Assembly: GCA_027943335.1 (NCBI GenBank)
Contig: BSBK01007741.1
Coordinates: 1,280,001-1,344,000, forward strand
Reading direction: 5' to 3'
Length of the DNA stretch: 64,000 bases
Source: Chamaecyparis obtusa
Taxonomy: Eukaryota; Streptophyta; Pinopsida; Cupressales; Cupressaceae
Both the position numbers and the translations under genes were made by a program. Below are positions 24,415-35,835 of the stretch, piece by piece. The notes under the pieces were generated by a model that was given only the letters and a program-made list of their open reading frames with translations, was not told the DNA's origin and made no database searches. Positions within the stretch are counted from its first letter, which is position 1; each line of letters opens with the position of its first letter.

Positions 24415-27400
24415 CTATATAGCCTCTAACTCCTTCTCCCATGATTTATTAATAGAATCTGCCACATTGAGTAGTGCACACAATCCATAAGATGCTATCT
24501 CACATGCTTGGAGATTCTCAAAGTTAAACTTTTGAAAAGATGTCTTAGCTAAAAGACGTTCTTCCATTTGCTCTTCAATAATGCTTAGCTTCATAAAAGT
24601 GTGCTCTCTTAAAAGAGTGAATCTTTTCATTTTCCTATCTTTTCCATCTTGCAAAACTCTAATAATATCATATAACTTACGAATTTTCTTCTTAACATCA
24701 AATACCTTCACATTGGTGCTTGAAAGAAATTTAGTTTCATTCTAAATTTTTGCTTCCTTCATCCTCATCTTCTGATCTTCTTCTGTTGTCAAGGTCTCTG
24801 ATTTTGTACACTGGATGTATAAAGATTTTCCTACTTCCAAATTCTTCCTCAAGTCCTTTATACAGATATCAAGATTGTTGATATCATTCTTGATATTCTG
24901 GCTAATGTTCAAAAGTATTTTGGCCTCATAGGCTTCTTGAGCTTTCACTTTTGCTATATCAGATAAATTTGTGAATTCACTATCAAAAGTGTTCATCACT
25001 TTCTTTGCTTTCTCTAGAGGGTCAACTTCTACAATTTGTGTAGTTACAATGCCTTGTAACTTCTCAGTAAGTTCCTTCAGGCATCCTTCAAGACTTTTTA
25101 CTTTCTTGTTATTTCCAATGATCTTGTTCAAGGATGTGATCAATTCCATCTGATCATCATCATCTACTTCCTTTCCCAAATTCTCAATCATAGATCCAAT
25201 TTGATTCTTCTTTCCAGACTCAGGAGTAAGAATGATATCTTCTTTAGTGGGAATAGGTACTTATTTTTCTATCATTGAGGGTTCTACAAATATGGTCTCT
25301 ATTTTCTCTTCTCCTTTGGTAGTTTCCTTCTCTTCAAAAGCCGAATTGTCAACAATGTTTTCCAGATTCTTGAATACATTATCATCAATATCCAAGGTGA
25401 TCTTCATTCCTTCTACATTCATGAGTTCATCTTCAATGTTAATGGCTGGTGGAGAGGGAATGTCCTCTTGTTCTATTTCACCTACTTTCTCTGCTGCAAC
25501 TGATGGTTCTCCAACATTTTTTGACATAACCTTGATCATTTCTTGCTCTATTTTTTAATTAACTTCTTCATATCTACCTCCCATAATCTGAATGGTTCTC
25601 TTCTTGGTTCTCAAATGGGTGCTTAAAGCTTTCATGATCTGACTAAAGTGTGCTTCATCTTTTACAACACAAAGCTTTCTTACAAGCTTTTCTCTAATAG
25701 ATGTGTCTTCCTCTGATGCTCTCTTCTTCCTATTCACAAGTTTATTGTACAAATCATTAGGTATCTTACCCTGAATTGTATCAAACTTCTTATCAGACAA
25801 AATCATATGCTTTACCACTGCATATTCTAGATTTAATCTCTCTGCATAATCATAGAGTTCATAATACTTATTCATTCTTGTAAAGTTTCCATCCTAAATG
25901 ATCTACTCATTAAGCTTCTCAACTTTAGGTTTCCAAGTTTTCTTCTTAATAGAAGTGCCATCATCTTTGATTTCTACAATTTTCCTTAGAACTGGTTGCA
26001 CTAATGTTTTATGTCTCTTACCCAGTCCAATAGCACTCTCTTTTACTATTTTGCTAGATGTGGAGGAAGTGGATCTGGTGGATATCTTTGCTTCTTGATC
26101 CTTCTCAATTTCTTCCACTTTCACCTTAACTTGTGTTTCTTCTTGTTGTGTTGCAATTGATGATAAAGGTGGAATAGACAAAACTTCTTTTTGTCCAATA
26201 TCTTTGATTAATGTTGTTGTTTTCTTTGCTACCAAGAATTCATGCTCAATCATCCCTGTATCTTTTAGAATTTTCTTGATAGTACTTTCAACTCTTTTCT
26301 TTGACTGCTTCTCTTCAAGTAAGGTGTTTGTGGAGTTGAAGTTCTCCTCAAAGGTTCCAAACTTGTTACAGTGAGTGTCCAACCTACACTTAAGTAACCT
26401 ACTCACATATCCTTCTATCTCTACCTCAGATATCTCATATCCAAGAGTGTCTATGAACTCTGTTATAGGTTCTATTTCTTTAATGTAGGTATAGTCAGTA
26501 TCAACCATGAAACATATCTCATTTTTATACTTCTCCACAAGAGACTGTGGGATCCTTGATCTAGTAGACACTATATCCTAAAATGTCTTGATTACCAATA
26601 CTGCACTCTCATTCACTTTATCAATAACATGCCTTATGTACACTAGTTTAATCCTTTCCATTGTGGTTTGGCCATCATTCTAGTCATTTCCAATGGTGTA
26701 AGGAAATCTTCTCAATAGATGAAAAAACATATAGGTGATTAAGGATGAGAATCTAAACTGTGTATACTTAGTTTTCTTAATCTTTTCCAAATTCTCAAAT
26801 AGTTGAATTCTCAAAATCTCACACATATCAACTTGTACTTTGTCAACACACATCAGAAAAGCTACATGTATTATTCTAGCTACCATGTCATCCTCTCTTG
26901 AATTTGCACAAAACTTAGTGGTTAGGATCTTGCATAAGTATCTAACATCATCTTGTTGAATCTTACTAATCACAATTCCTCTACCATTATAGGATGAATT
27001 TGTGTTGTCTATGATTTTTTTCCTCATGTTATTCTCATTTAAAGGAATGGCTCTAGTTTTAGATAGTCCAGTAACATCATGAATCAAATCAGCTGTGATA
27101 TCTATCACTCTATCTTCTAACCAAAACTTCCCATTATGAATTATGCTTAAGATAATCTTAGTACATTCTTCATTGTCAAATTCATACTGTAATGCATACT
27201 TAATGATTTTATTATCTTTCAAATGTTCAAATCCTTCTTTCAATGTCATGTCTTGATTGTAGATCTTCTAATATTCTTTGGTGGAATCACTATCACTGAT
27301 AGTCTCTAGTTTGCAACCAAGATAACTTCTAACATTATCTAGATGTAAAACTCCATCAAGTACGGATGATAAAGCTAACTGAGGATCATCTTCCAAGGGT

Positions 27401-27468
27401 TCTATTGGTTCCCTTTTCAACTTAGGTCTATTTTTATCTTTGACATTGTGAATTAAAGAAACATCCAT
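24415..27468 (-). pseudogene. Unknown ORF2 of element D (about 1017 codons)
   Basis: One minus-strand frame from ATG 27468 to the stop at 24415, broken only by about eight stop codons and no frameshift. The N-terminal 300 residues are globular, with YALQYEFDNEE, GKFWLEDRVIDITADLIHD and LITYMFFHLLRRFPYTIGN. A second conserved block, IPQSLVEKYKNEICFMVDTD, begins near 26552. The middle is Lys/Glu/Ser-rich and the C-terminal third is helical coiled coil ending in W-E-K-E-L. Elements of this order are found in the ORF2 of element E. The pattern of a hydrophobic block followed by DITADLIHDVTGL loosely recalls plant retroelement ORF1/mobile-domain proteins, but I make no assignment. No enzymatic motif seen. 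Confidence 0.7.
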
Positions 27469-27912
27469 GATTTGTTTTTATTCCTTCACTGATTTAAAGA
27501 TCTGTCAAGTAAAATACCTTGATTTCATGATTTTAGGGCTTGCGTAGATTGGACACAAAATTCTTCTCCAAATCCTTGCAAAATGTTTCCAATCACTGCT
27601 CTTTGATCTCCTTAACACTTGAATTTTCTTTGATGATCAAATAATACCGATCATGTCCTTTTATTAATTCAATCTTACTTAGATCGACATTGCATTCAAT
27701 TCTTTTGTTGCTTCTTTCCAAAAAGCTAATTCTGCTAACTTGCAAAACTTAAAACTTCTTGTGATCTCGCAAAACATAATATTTTTCTTTGTGGTCTTAA
27801 CCATAGCATTAGAACATCATATACTACCTTGTATTAACTATGCAAGACTCAGTTCATCATATATCTACTTCTAAACTAATCTAAGTTCCTATTCTACTGC
27901 AATTTTCATAAA
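27469..27912 (-). other. ORF1-ORF2 spacer of element D
   Basis: About 440 bp, AT-rich, with no open frame of note. Element E has a 420-bp gap at the same place. An internal promoter, splice acceptor or translation-restart signal might be expected; nothing specific is seen. Confidence 0.5.
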
Positions 27913-28586
27913 TTAAGTACTTTGAGATGGGTCAGGTAAAGATTCATTCTTACCTTTTAATGCTTCACCTTCCTGATTACCTTCAATGTTGAATATGTCT
28001 CCTTGATCTTTGCTTTTGATAAACTTCACTTCATCTGAATTACTACAGCATCCTTTCTGACTGTTAATTGCATCTTCATTTCTTCTTGCATGATTTATGG
28101 GATTAGGATTATGATGAAAAACTCTATTGTTCATTCTGCAAAACCTTGTTGTATGTCCAATCTTGTTGCATATCTGACAAACAATTCCATTGTTTCCATA
28201 TCTTGGTCCAGGCTGATTGATCTGTGATTTGCAATTTCTAACAATGTGTCCAACCTTGTTGCATCTATAACATATTACTCCATTTTTTCTGTTCATATCT
28301 TTAGTAGGTTTCTTATATGCATTGTTAGTATTCCTAAACATTCTACTACCATCATTATTCTCAATAAATTTAGGTTTCCTGCATTCAATAACTCTATGTC
28401 CAAAACCATGACAATTATAACAATATCCATTAAGAGGTTTGAATTGCTTACCTGTGCAATCTCTCTTCATATGACCAATAGTATTACAAGAAAAACACCT
28501 ACCTTTGAATTCTCTTTGCATACCTTGATGTGATTCCTCTTGCTTAGGTGATTCTTCTTCTTTAGGTGTATCTTCAAACTTGTTAA
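27913..28586 (-). pseudogene. Zinc-knuckle part of gag-like ORF1, element D
   Basis: Minus-strand frame with four CCHC knuckles: CFSCNTIGHMKRDC, CYNCHGFGHRVIEC, CYRCNKVGHIVRNC and CQICNKIGHTTRFC, separated by Asn/Lys/Arg-rich linkers and followed by an acidic tail. Such knuckles bind RNA and in retroelements package the transcript. It is the downstream half of a gag-like ORF whose coiled-coil half lies at 36928-37504 beyond element E. The apparent Met start near 28623 belongs to E's LTR and is not the native start. Confidence 0.85.
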
Positions 28587-29713
28587 TGTTGGCATTAAGT
28601 ATGATTGTCATTAGTGACAACACTTATTCAGACTCTGCGTGTTTACCAAGGAAAATAGTGTTTACCGAGCATAAGAGTGTTTACTGAGTAGAACAGTGTT
28701 TACTAAGCTTCACAGTGCTTACCAAGTTATCATCATTGAGTGATGAGATGAATAGTGTTTACCGAGTGACAGCACGATAAACAAGGAATTCAATCTCTAC
28801 CGAGTGACACTATATCTACCCAGTCTCCAGTATATACTGAGTTCGAAACTACAATCGAGTGGTTAGTATGGACCGAGCCTCCACTTCTATCAAGTGCATG
28901 ATGATGCCGAGTAACGCAGTGGATGCTGAGTATCAGAAAGTCACCGAGTTAGTTTGCAGTAACCAAGTCACTATATTTGGGCCGACTCAGTAATATTTGT
29001 GTTTGCTTGTTTAGAGCTGACTTTTCTATTGTTTTGTAATTATTTTGGATTGCTATATAAATAATGTTTTGTATCATATCCAAAGTGTAAAAAAAAAAAG
29101 AAAAAGGAGAAGCAAGAAAGAGAAGAAAGGCAGAGATAAGTGAATTACAAAGGGATACAACACTATAAGAAGTAGTAGAGACATATCTATCATAGAAGGT
29201 GATTAGTACATCAGAGAATCTCAATCAGAAAGTATAGTTGCAAGTAAGAGATCTACTGTTTCATCCTAACAGGTGAATCAGCCCCAAATCCTTTAACCAG
29301 GTAGACTTAACAGTCTTTGCAAAAATCTCTCTTAACTGAGTACATACTTCTTGTATGTTTGTAAATCCTCTAACAAGGTGGACCTAGTAGTCCTTATTGC
29401 TCCTAACAGGGCAGATCATCAGAAGTGATCATTGTAAGCCTTAACCGACAAACTTTATACTGCAGTATTGAAGTTTAGTGGGTTTCATCCCCACCCCAGT
29501 TTTACTTTCTATTTGGAAGGTTTCTAGGTTACCAAATCTCTGTGTTCAAAGTGTTATGAATGTTTTATTCTTTCTGTTACTCATGCATACAGTTAGCTTA
29601 TCAATCTAATGTCATTGAGAAAATGGTTGAGATCTAAAATTTGTAAAATTTTTGAAGTTACTGATTCACCCCTCCCCTCTCAGTAACCTGGCTAGTCTTG
29701 AATATTTCCAACA
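28587..29713 (+). repeat. 5' LTR of element E
   Basis: 1127 bp, TGTTGGCATTAAG...TTTCCAACA. U3 (28640-28990) is an array of about 15 ACCGAG words and decayed forms (ACTGAG, ACCAAG, ATCGAG). R/U5 carries CTAACARGG words, GTGGGTTTCATCCCCAC (29478-29494) and a pyrimidine tract. Confidence 0.92.
28640..28990 (+). promoter_or_regulatory. ACCGAG array in U3 of element E
   Basis: Roughly every 17-20 bp a word of the form (T)ACCGAG(T/C) or a one-base derivative appears. The partner copy spans 35893-36178, with about nine exact CCGAG. U3 is where LTR promoters and enhancers lie, so repeated factor-binding sites are a plausible role. That role is inferred. Confidence 0.5.
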
Positions 29714-29715
29714 AT

Positions 29716-29734
29716 TGGTATCAGAGCTCCGTGG
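29716..29734 (+). other. Primer binding site of element E (tRNA-Met)
   Basis: TGGTATCAGAGCTCCGTGG begins two bases after the 5' LTR. Its first 12 bases are the standard copia primer site. Confidence 0.85.
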
Positions 29735-29777
29735 TTCTCAAAATAAAGTTTGACAAGTTGAGAAAAGATTCAGGACA

Positions 29778-30983
29778 ATGGAGATATTCAGACTTAACAA
29801 AGTAATTGAGAATGAAAAGCTAGATTTGGAAATGGCCATAACTCAACTCAAGGAAGCAAAAGAGCATCTTTCCCTTTCCCTAAAAAGAAGGAAGGAACTT
29901 GCAAATCAGATGAATGACCACCAGTATGTTGAAGAAAAGATTGAAGATTTTTTCCCTTCAAGAAGCTTAGATGAAGCAAACAATGAAGCAAAAGAACTTC
30001 TAGAAAAGAATGGATCTCTACAGGAAGAAGTAAGAAAATTGAAAAGAGAACAGGAAATTTAGTCAACAAGATTTTGTGAAATCTTGGAACAAAGAAACAA
30101 GATGAAAGATGAAATAGATGGAAAGAAAAATGAAATCTAAAATCAAACCCTTTAGCTAGAAAACCTTATTAATCAAGTCTCCAATGCAAATGAAGAAATC
30201 TTGACTCTAAGATCAGAAAATGAAAATATAAGAGAGGAACTGAGATCTGAAAAGAAAATCAATTTAAGATTGATGAGTGACCTATATACTGAAAGGAAAA
30301 TCAATGAAAGAATGTTGAAATCTCAAGAAGATATGAATCAGGTGTATGAATGAAACCTTCATAAGCAAAAAGGAAAAGCAGGACTTGGATACAAAGAGGA
30401 AGGTGAATCCTCCAAACAAGGTACTCAAATGAATCAGAAACCCACTTGTAATCACTGTGGCAAAACTAGTCATACTTCAAACAAATGTTGGAGCAATGGA
30501 AAAGTAAAATTCAATGGAAAATGCTACAATTACAATCAGCATGGTCATAAAGCAAATGAATGCAAGGAGAAACCAAGATTTGAAGGCAAATGTCACAAAT
30601 GTAACAAACAAGGTCACAAGGCATCAGAATGCAGAACTAAAACACCCAATCCAGCAGAACAAATTATGAAAGCAATATTTGGTTGGGATTACAACACTTG
30701 GTGTAGATGTCATTACTATGGAGAATATGGACACATTGGCATGAATTGTGTAAGACATCACTTGAGAAAAAGGGATACTACCATAAGATGTTACAAATGC
30801 ACTAAGCTTGGTCACATAGCTAAAAATTGCATGAATTTAGGCAAAGTTGAAGATGAAAAGAAAGTAAAAGCAAATAGCATCAGGAAGTAGATGAGACAAC
30901 AGTGGATCCCTAAACCTACCAAGAAAACCAGTCCAAGTAATGAAGTCACTCATGAAGAGAGTGGCTCTATCAATTCTAACTAA
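29778..30983 (+). pseudogene. Gag-like ORF1 of element E
   Basis: One frame from ATG 29778 to TAA 30981, interrupted at 30060, 30138, 30153, 30351 and 30888; each stop fits a former CAG, CAA or CGA. The first 190 codons are heptad-rich coiled coil (NKVIENEKLDLEMAITQLKE). KGKAGLGYKEEGESSKQG (about 30374) matches the GLGY/GLGF motif common in copia gag C-termini. Five CCHC-type knuckles follow, including CNHCGKTSHTSNKC, CHKCNKQGHKASEC and CYKCTKLGHIAKNC; two others have lost a Cys (CYNYNQHGHKANEC, CRCHYYGEYGHIGMNC). Likely role: particle formation and RNA binding. Confidence 0.85.
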
Positions 30984-31403
30984 GTCTCCAAGAAAGCACT
31001 AGAACTGTATCCTCAAAGACATATTCCAAACAGTTCCTGAATTGAAAGGAAGAAAGATCCAAATTAGTATGCAAGATACAGAAGGATTATAGGAAGGTCG
31101 GTATTAGTTTCAACCGAGCAAGGTCAGGAGTAACGTAATTTCATTCGGTTACCGAGTAAGGTCAGAGTAGTATGTTCTTCGAGTTAGAGAATCTTCACCG
31201 AGCAATTAATGCTTAGCGGATGACATTCTGTCAAATTCTATACCCTAATTCCTATGGAGCATTGATGACAAAGTTTTAACAAAAAGCATGAAATCAAATT
31301 CATTCTTCACCATGAATATCAGCATATTGAGCAGAAAAATTTCTAAGTGCGATCAAGTGATTCGAAGAAAAATTTTGCAGCAAATTTTTTTTGAAGAGCC
31401 ACC
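30984..31403 (+). other. ORF1-ORF2 spacer of element E
   Basis: 420 bp without an open frame. Several ACCGAG words lie here (31105-31200), as in the U3. It ends in GCCACC directly before the ORF2 ATG. Confidence 0.5.
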
Positions 31404-34400
31404 ATGGAATCATCCAGCATGAAAGTAAAGAAAGGTTCGGAAATGTTAGTTCATGGAGAATGGAAAGCGTCAGATTTCAAACTCATGCTCGTGATTGCAG
31501 AAACCCTAGATCCAAGTGGAGCTCAGTCTCAAATTCCTCCAAAGGTACTTCTTGTAAACAACATTCGCAGTCATTTTAGAGGTACAATTCAAGAACTTGG
31601 AACCCTAGAGATAGATGTTGTTCATGATGAACTGTGTGTTGATGGTGTTCCCAAACCGGAACATAAACATTTGGAAGATAAGGGTTTGACACATATCACC
31701 CACTTGCCTTAGAGTTTCCAAATAAAATGGATAAGATATATTCTAAGCCGAGTGCATGAAGGTAAAATTTGGCTTGAGAAACCAGTGGAAATATCAAAGA
31801 AGATGATTCACCGAATCACTAGTCTTCCCATGCTTGCCAAGGTAAAATCTAAAAAAACCCTAGGTCGGGTAGAGCTGGAAAAGAAAACCCTAGCTGAATG
31901 GGATGTTAGAGGTATGAGAATAAAACAACATTACCGATGTAGAACTAAAATTTGGCACATATGTAATAGCTCACAAGATACACAGTTCAAGTCAGCAGAA
32001 TAGTGTTCCATGTGAAGCAGTTGACCTAGCCTATAAAATTGTGAAGAATAATCTATCATTTCACCTAACAGATCTATTGTTGAAATAGTTTAACAAGAAT
32101 ATGGAGAGCATCCAAACCTCAAAGAACAATCCATGTAAGTTTGGCTCGCTATTGGTTTGTTTATTTTTCTATGCTCAAAATTTTTTCCCATATAAAGGCA
32201 CGGTAAAATGGAGAAAGGATGTGCCTATTCTTTATCAGATAAATGAGTATATTGCAGAAATGGGTGAGAATTTTACAAGCATAATGGATAACTATTTTGA
32301 ATCTTTTAAGGAGAAGATGAATAACAGATTCCAGATTCCACTAAAGTTGGTGGAAGATTATAAAGATAATGTTTGTTTTATTGTTGATTGTGATAGAGTA
32401 TATATTCAGGCAGTAAGGCCCAGGATTGTATGGGTAAAACCTCTTCCTTATGAGGTAAACATTGATAAGACAAAGGACATAATTGAAGCCCTAGTAAATC
32501 AACCCGTTGATCCAAAGGCTCCATACTTTGGAACATATGATGAAGCTAAGGTAAGAATTGAGCTAAGCATAAAGCTTCCATAGGCAATTAACAAAGCTAG
32601 AAAGAGGATGGCCAAGATGCAATCTAGCACACCTCTAATGTTAACCGAGGACAAAGGAGAGGATATTATAGAAGAAGAAGAAAAGGATGAGAGTAAAGAA
32701 GAACAAGTGCCTGTAAAGAAGAAAGGAAAGGTAACTATCACCAAGGAACCTGAGCAACCCGCTGCAGTATTCACAAGGAAAAGATCAAGGGACAAGGCAG
32801 GAAAAGTCAAGGATGATATAGTACTCAAAAGGCCTCCTCCCTCTTTTGAAGAAAAGATTAAGGATTTGAGAGAAGGATCTAGAATTGCAAATTTCAAATC
32901 TCTCAAATATGAAACAAGGTCAGAGACAAAGCAACAGGAAATTGAAGATGTTGTTATTGAGAAAATGGGAAGATGGAAATACTCACCTGAAGAAATAGCT
33001 TCTCAAATCCCAGGAGCTTTATTAAACCCAATCAAGATGAGATGGTCCAATGCAAGGCAAATTGTCAAGCACATCTATGCTCAAACTTTGATGCAGGAGC
33101 ATCCTGGGTGTAAGAGCAATCTTGCATCACCCAAAAATATTTATATTTTTTTATTCAATAAGGGTTATTTTGTGCAGAGCTGCTATCTATGGAAAGTTAC
33201 TATTTTTGGTAATTTTCGTATGTGCTCAGAATGATCTGATTTCTTTCTTGGAGGTTCATTTTGGTCATATAAGTCTGCCAGTAAAGTTTCATTGCCAGAT
33301 CAAGTGTATATTGGAAGATATTGAAGATTTTCGGTATTGGCAGCAGGGTACAGAAACTTCGAACTCAGTTTTGAAGGCTTTAGAGGCCCCGGATGAGGTC
33401 AAATTTTGGGCTGAATGAAGCTTGCTTGATTCAAGCATTGTAGAGCTCCTCGCGCCCTTTCCGAAATGGGGTTACAATAGTCAATCGGGTCAACTAGTGA
33501 TGACTTATGGTCTTCGGAAGTTGGGTCACCTGAAATGGCGGAAAATGATTTTTCTTCAAAATTTCTGTTCGGGTTTCAAAATTTATTTTGAGCCGACTAT
33601 GATGTAATGAAATGTAAAATAAAAATAATTCTAAGTTTGGTCGGCCTTATTGGCTAAAATTCTGGAACCTTCCCAGGCGGTGGAAAATTGCCTATATAAG
33701 GAAGGCTGTATTATTGTCTTAGGCAGTTCAGAATAGTTCTGGGTAGTAGATCTGGGTATTGATTCGAGGCTTTGTCCTACAGAATATTGTAAGGGAATGC
33801 CCATGTGGCTTTGCATATTGTAATTCTGAAAGTTTGTAATTCCACATTTGTGGAGATAATAAGAAGCCAATTTTCTGTTCTTGCATATTGTTGTTGTTTC
33901 TCTATTTCTGTTATGTGTTTGTGGTATTAAGGGGAGCACCCTTCATCAAACCTTGAGGCAATTGATGCCAAGTTTGAAAAATGCTGAAATAAATAAGGCA
34001 TTGATAGAAAATGAGTCCAAGATGACACTAAAATTCAATAGTTGCTTAATTTTGATCAGGGATATAGAGTCGGTTGTGAAGAGTGCAAAATCTACTTGGA
34101 AAAACATTTATCATCTTCACAAACTGAGTACTAAAACTGTGATAATTAAAGATATTGAAGATGATAGTGATGAAGAAGATGAAGAAACAGTTCAGATTGA
34201 TAATGTTGAGATAGAAGAAGCAGGAAAATAAGCTACCAAGGAAGGTGAGAAGAATGTTGAGGAAGATGATCTAATTTGGATAGCTGTAGAGGTAATTGCC
34301 TCACTTCCTCACTCTCTAGTAAAAATTATTACATCTAGCCCGGAGAAAACTTCAAGTGTGATTGTTACAACTCCCTCAGATACATCAAATGTCCAATCAT

Positions 34401-35563
34401 CACTAGCACAGCTCAATGTATCAACAACAGAAGTGGCTACCACTTCATCTACTGAGCTTTAGCCTCCTTCCACCGAGTTGCAGTCTTCTGTACCTTCTTC
34501 AATTTTAAGTTTTTCAGCAGTAAGTACTTTAGATTCTACAGTTGTAAATACTTTAGTTTTTGGTTTATCAAATATTCTAGTTAGCATCCCATCAGTTGGA
34601 AGTTTATCAGTTTTCACTACAAGTCCTACTGTGTCTACCATAATTTCTACTACAAAAGCATTAAGTATAAAGACTCAACTGAGTACAAAATTTTTGAGCA
34701 AGAGTGTAGTAGAAGGTATAGATCTAGATGAGGAGATAGAAATTCCCCAGTTAGATTTTGCAAACCTCACTGCAGATCAAATGCAAATAGTTGGTGAACT
34801 CCTCCAGAAGAAAGAAAAGCAGAAGAAACTAAAAGAAGAAAGAGATAAGGAATATAAGATCATTGAGGATGCCAAGAACATTTTGACAGAAGCTATAGGT
34901 GTTGAAGTTGATTCCTCTCAACACATTTTGTTACAGTTGGTAGAAGTAGTTAACAAGTTCAATGATGATTCCTTTGGAATAGACAAGTTGCTTGAGAAGG
35001 CTGAGAAGAAGTTTGATAATAAAGTGCTTGAGCACATTGCTCAGCAAATAGCTATCAATCAGGTAGGGTTATCTTCAGTTTTGACTAGCATTGAGTCCTC
35101 CCATTCCAAGGTAACATCTCTTTTTGTCAAAGTCTATAATGTTGCCGAGTTCTCAAAGGAGATCAAAGACAAAATAAATAAGATTGATGAGGATCTGAAG
35201 ATCAGTGCACAAAAGTTGCAACTTGAACCTAGTTCAAGCTCTGCACATCATATGATAGTCAGATTCCTATATAATAAGCAGTCAGAATTATTGAGAGAAG
35301 ATGCAAGGATCAGATCAACATTAATAGATATTCAGAACATGATCCTTCCCATCATGGATACAATGCAAAATCATATTGCATACTCAAAAACATTGATCCA
35401 TGACAATCAGTTTTCAATTGCAGATCACATGATTGAACTCTCTGGAGAAGTCCAAGTTGCACTCCATACATGCAAGATTTTACAAGAGAATTGGGATAGA
35501 ACTCTAGCATTAATAAGTAAGGTACACTTTGATTTTCTCTCACATTTTGGTATCTCCATGTAA
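31404..35563 (+). pseudogene. Unknown ORF2 of element E (about 1100 codons, split by a solo LTR)
   Basis: ATG 31404 lies in GCCACCATGG, a strong initiation context. One frame runs to about 31920, a shift follows, and the next frame runs to 33088, where a solo LTR intervenes. The frame then resumes at 33954 and ends at TAA 35561. LTR plus duplication adds 865 bp, exactly explaining the frame difference. Premature stops are at 31710, 32086, 32581, 34229 and 34460. Blocks align with ORF2 of D: GKIWLEKPVEISKKMIHRIT with D's GKFWLEDRVIDITADLIHD, and IPLKLVEDYKDNVCFIVD with IPQSLVEKYKNEICFMVD. An acidic/basic linker, a Ser/Thr-rich stretch (about 34490-34680) and a coiled-coil C-terminus follow. 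Function unknown; no polymerase, integrase or protease motif. Confidence 0.7.
33089..33948 (+). repeat. Gypsy solo LTR inside ORF2 of element E
   Basis: 860 bp, TGATGCAGGAGCA...CCCTTCATCA, the same family as the LTRs of element G. Flanks AACTT (33084-33088) and AACCT (33949-33953) differ at one base. No internal sequence accompanies it, so LTR-LTR recombination is the likely origin. Confidence 0.92.
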
Positions 35564-35595
35564 AATATTTGTATATACACCTTTGGCATTATTGT

Positions 35596-35835
35596 CAAAA
35601 AGGGGGAGAACGTATATAAGATATATGAGATATGAAAGGGGGAGAAAGTATAAATAGGAAATATGAGTATGAGGTGATACAAGATATTTGTATATATACT
35701 ATATGGGGAGACATGAAATGTATATACAACAATATGACAAAGATAAAAAAATTTAAAAAAAAGAGAGACAAATTTAGCATGATTTTTTGTTTTTGGGCAA
35801 TAAGTGTTTTTGTCACTAATGCCAAAGGGGGAGAT
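35596..35835 (+). promoter_or_regulatory. Triplicated polypurine tract of element E
   Basis: CAAAAAGGGGGAGAA (35596-35610), GAAAGGGGGAGAAAG (35634-35648) and CCAAAGGGGGAGAT (35822-35835), the last abutting the 3' LTR. The first and last are preceded by GGCATTATTGT and ACTAATG, resembling the flanks in D. Confidence 0.65.

Noticed and set aside
28587..28623. Native start of the D zinc-knuckle ORF at 28623
   Set aside because: These codons lie within the LTR of inserted element E.
29041..29224. Hydrophobic minus-strand frame in both LTRs of E (copy at 36160-36435)
   Set aside because: Identical position in both LTRs, antisense to the transcript, and derived from the poly-A-rich R region.
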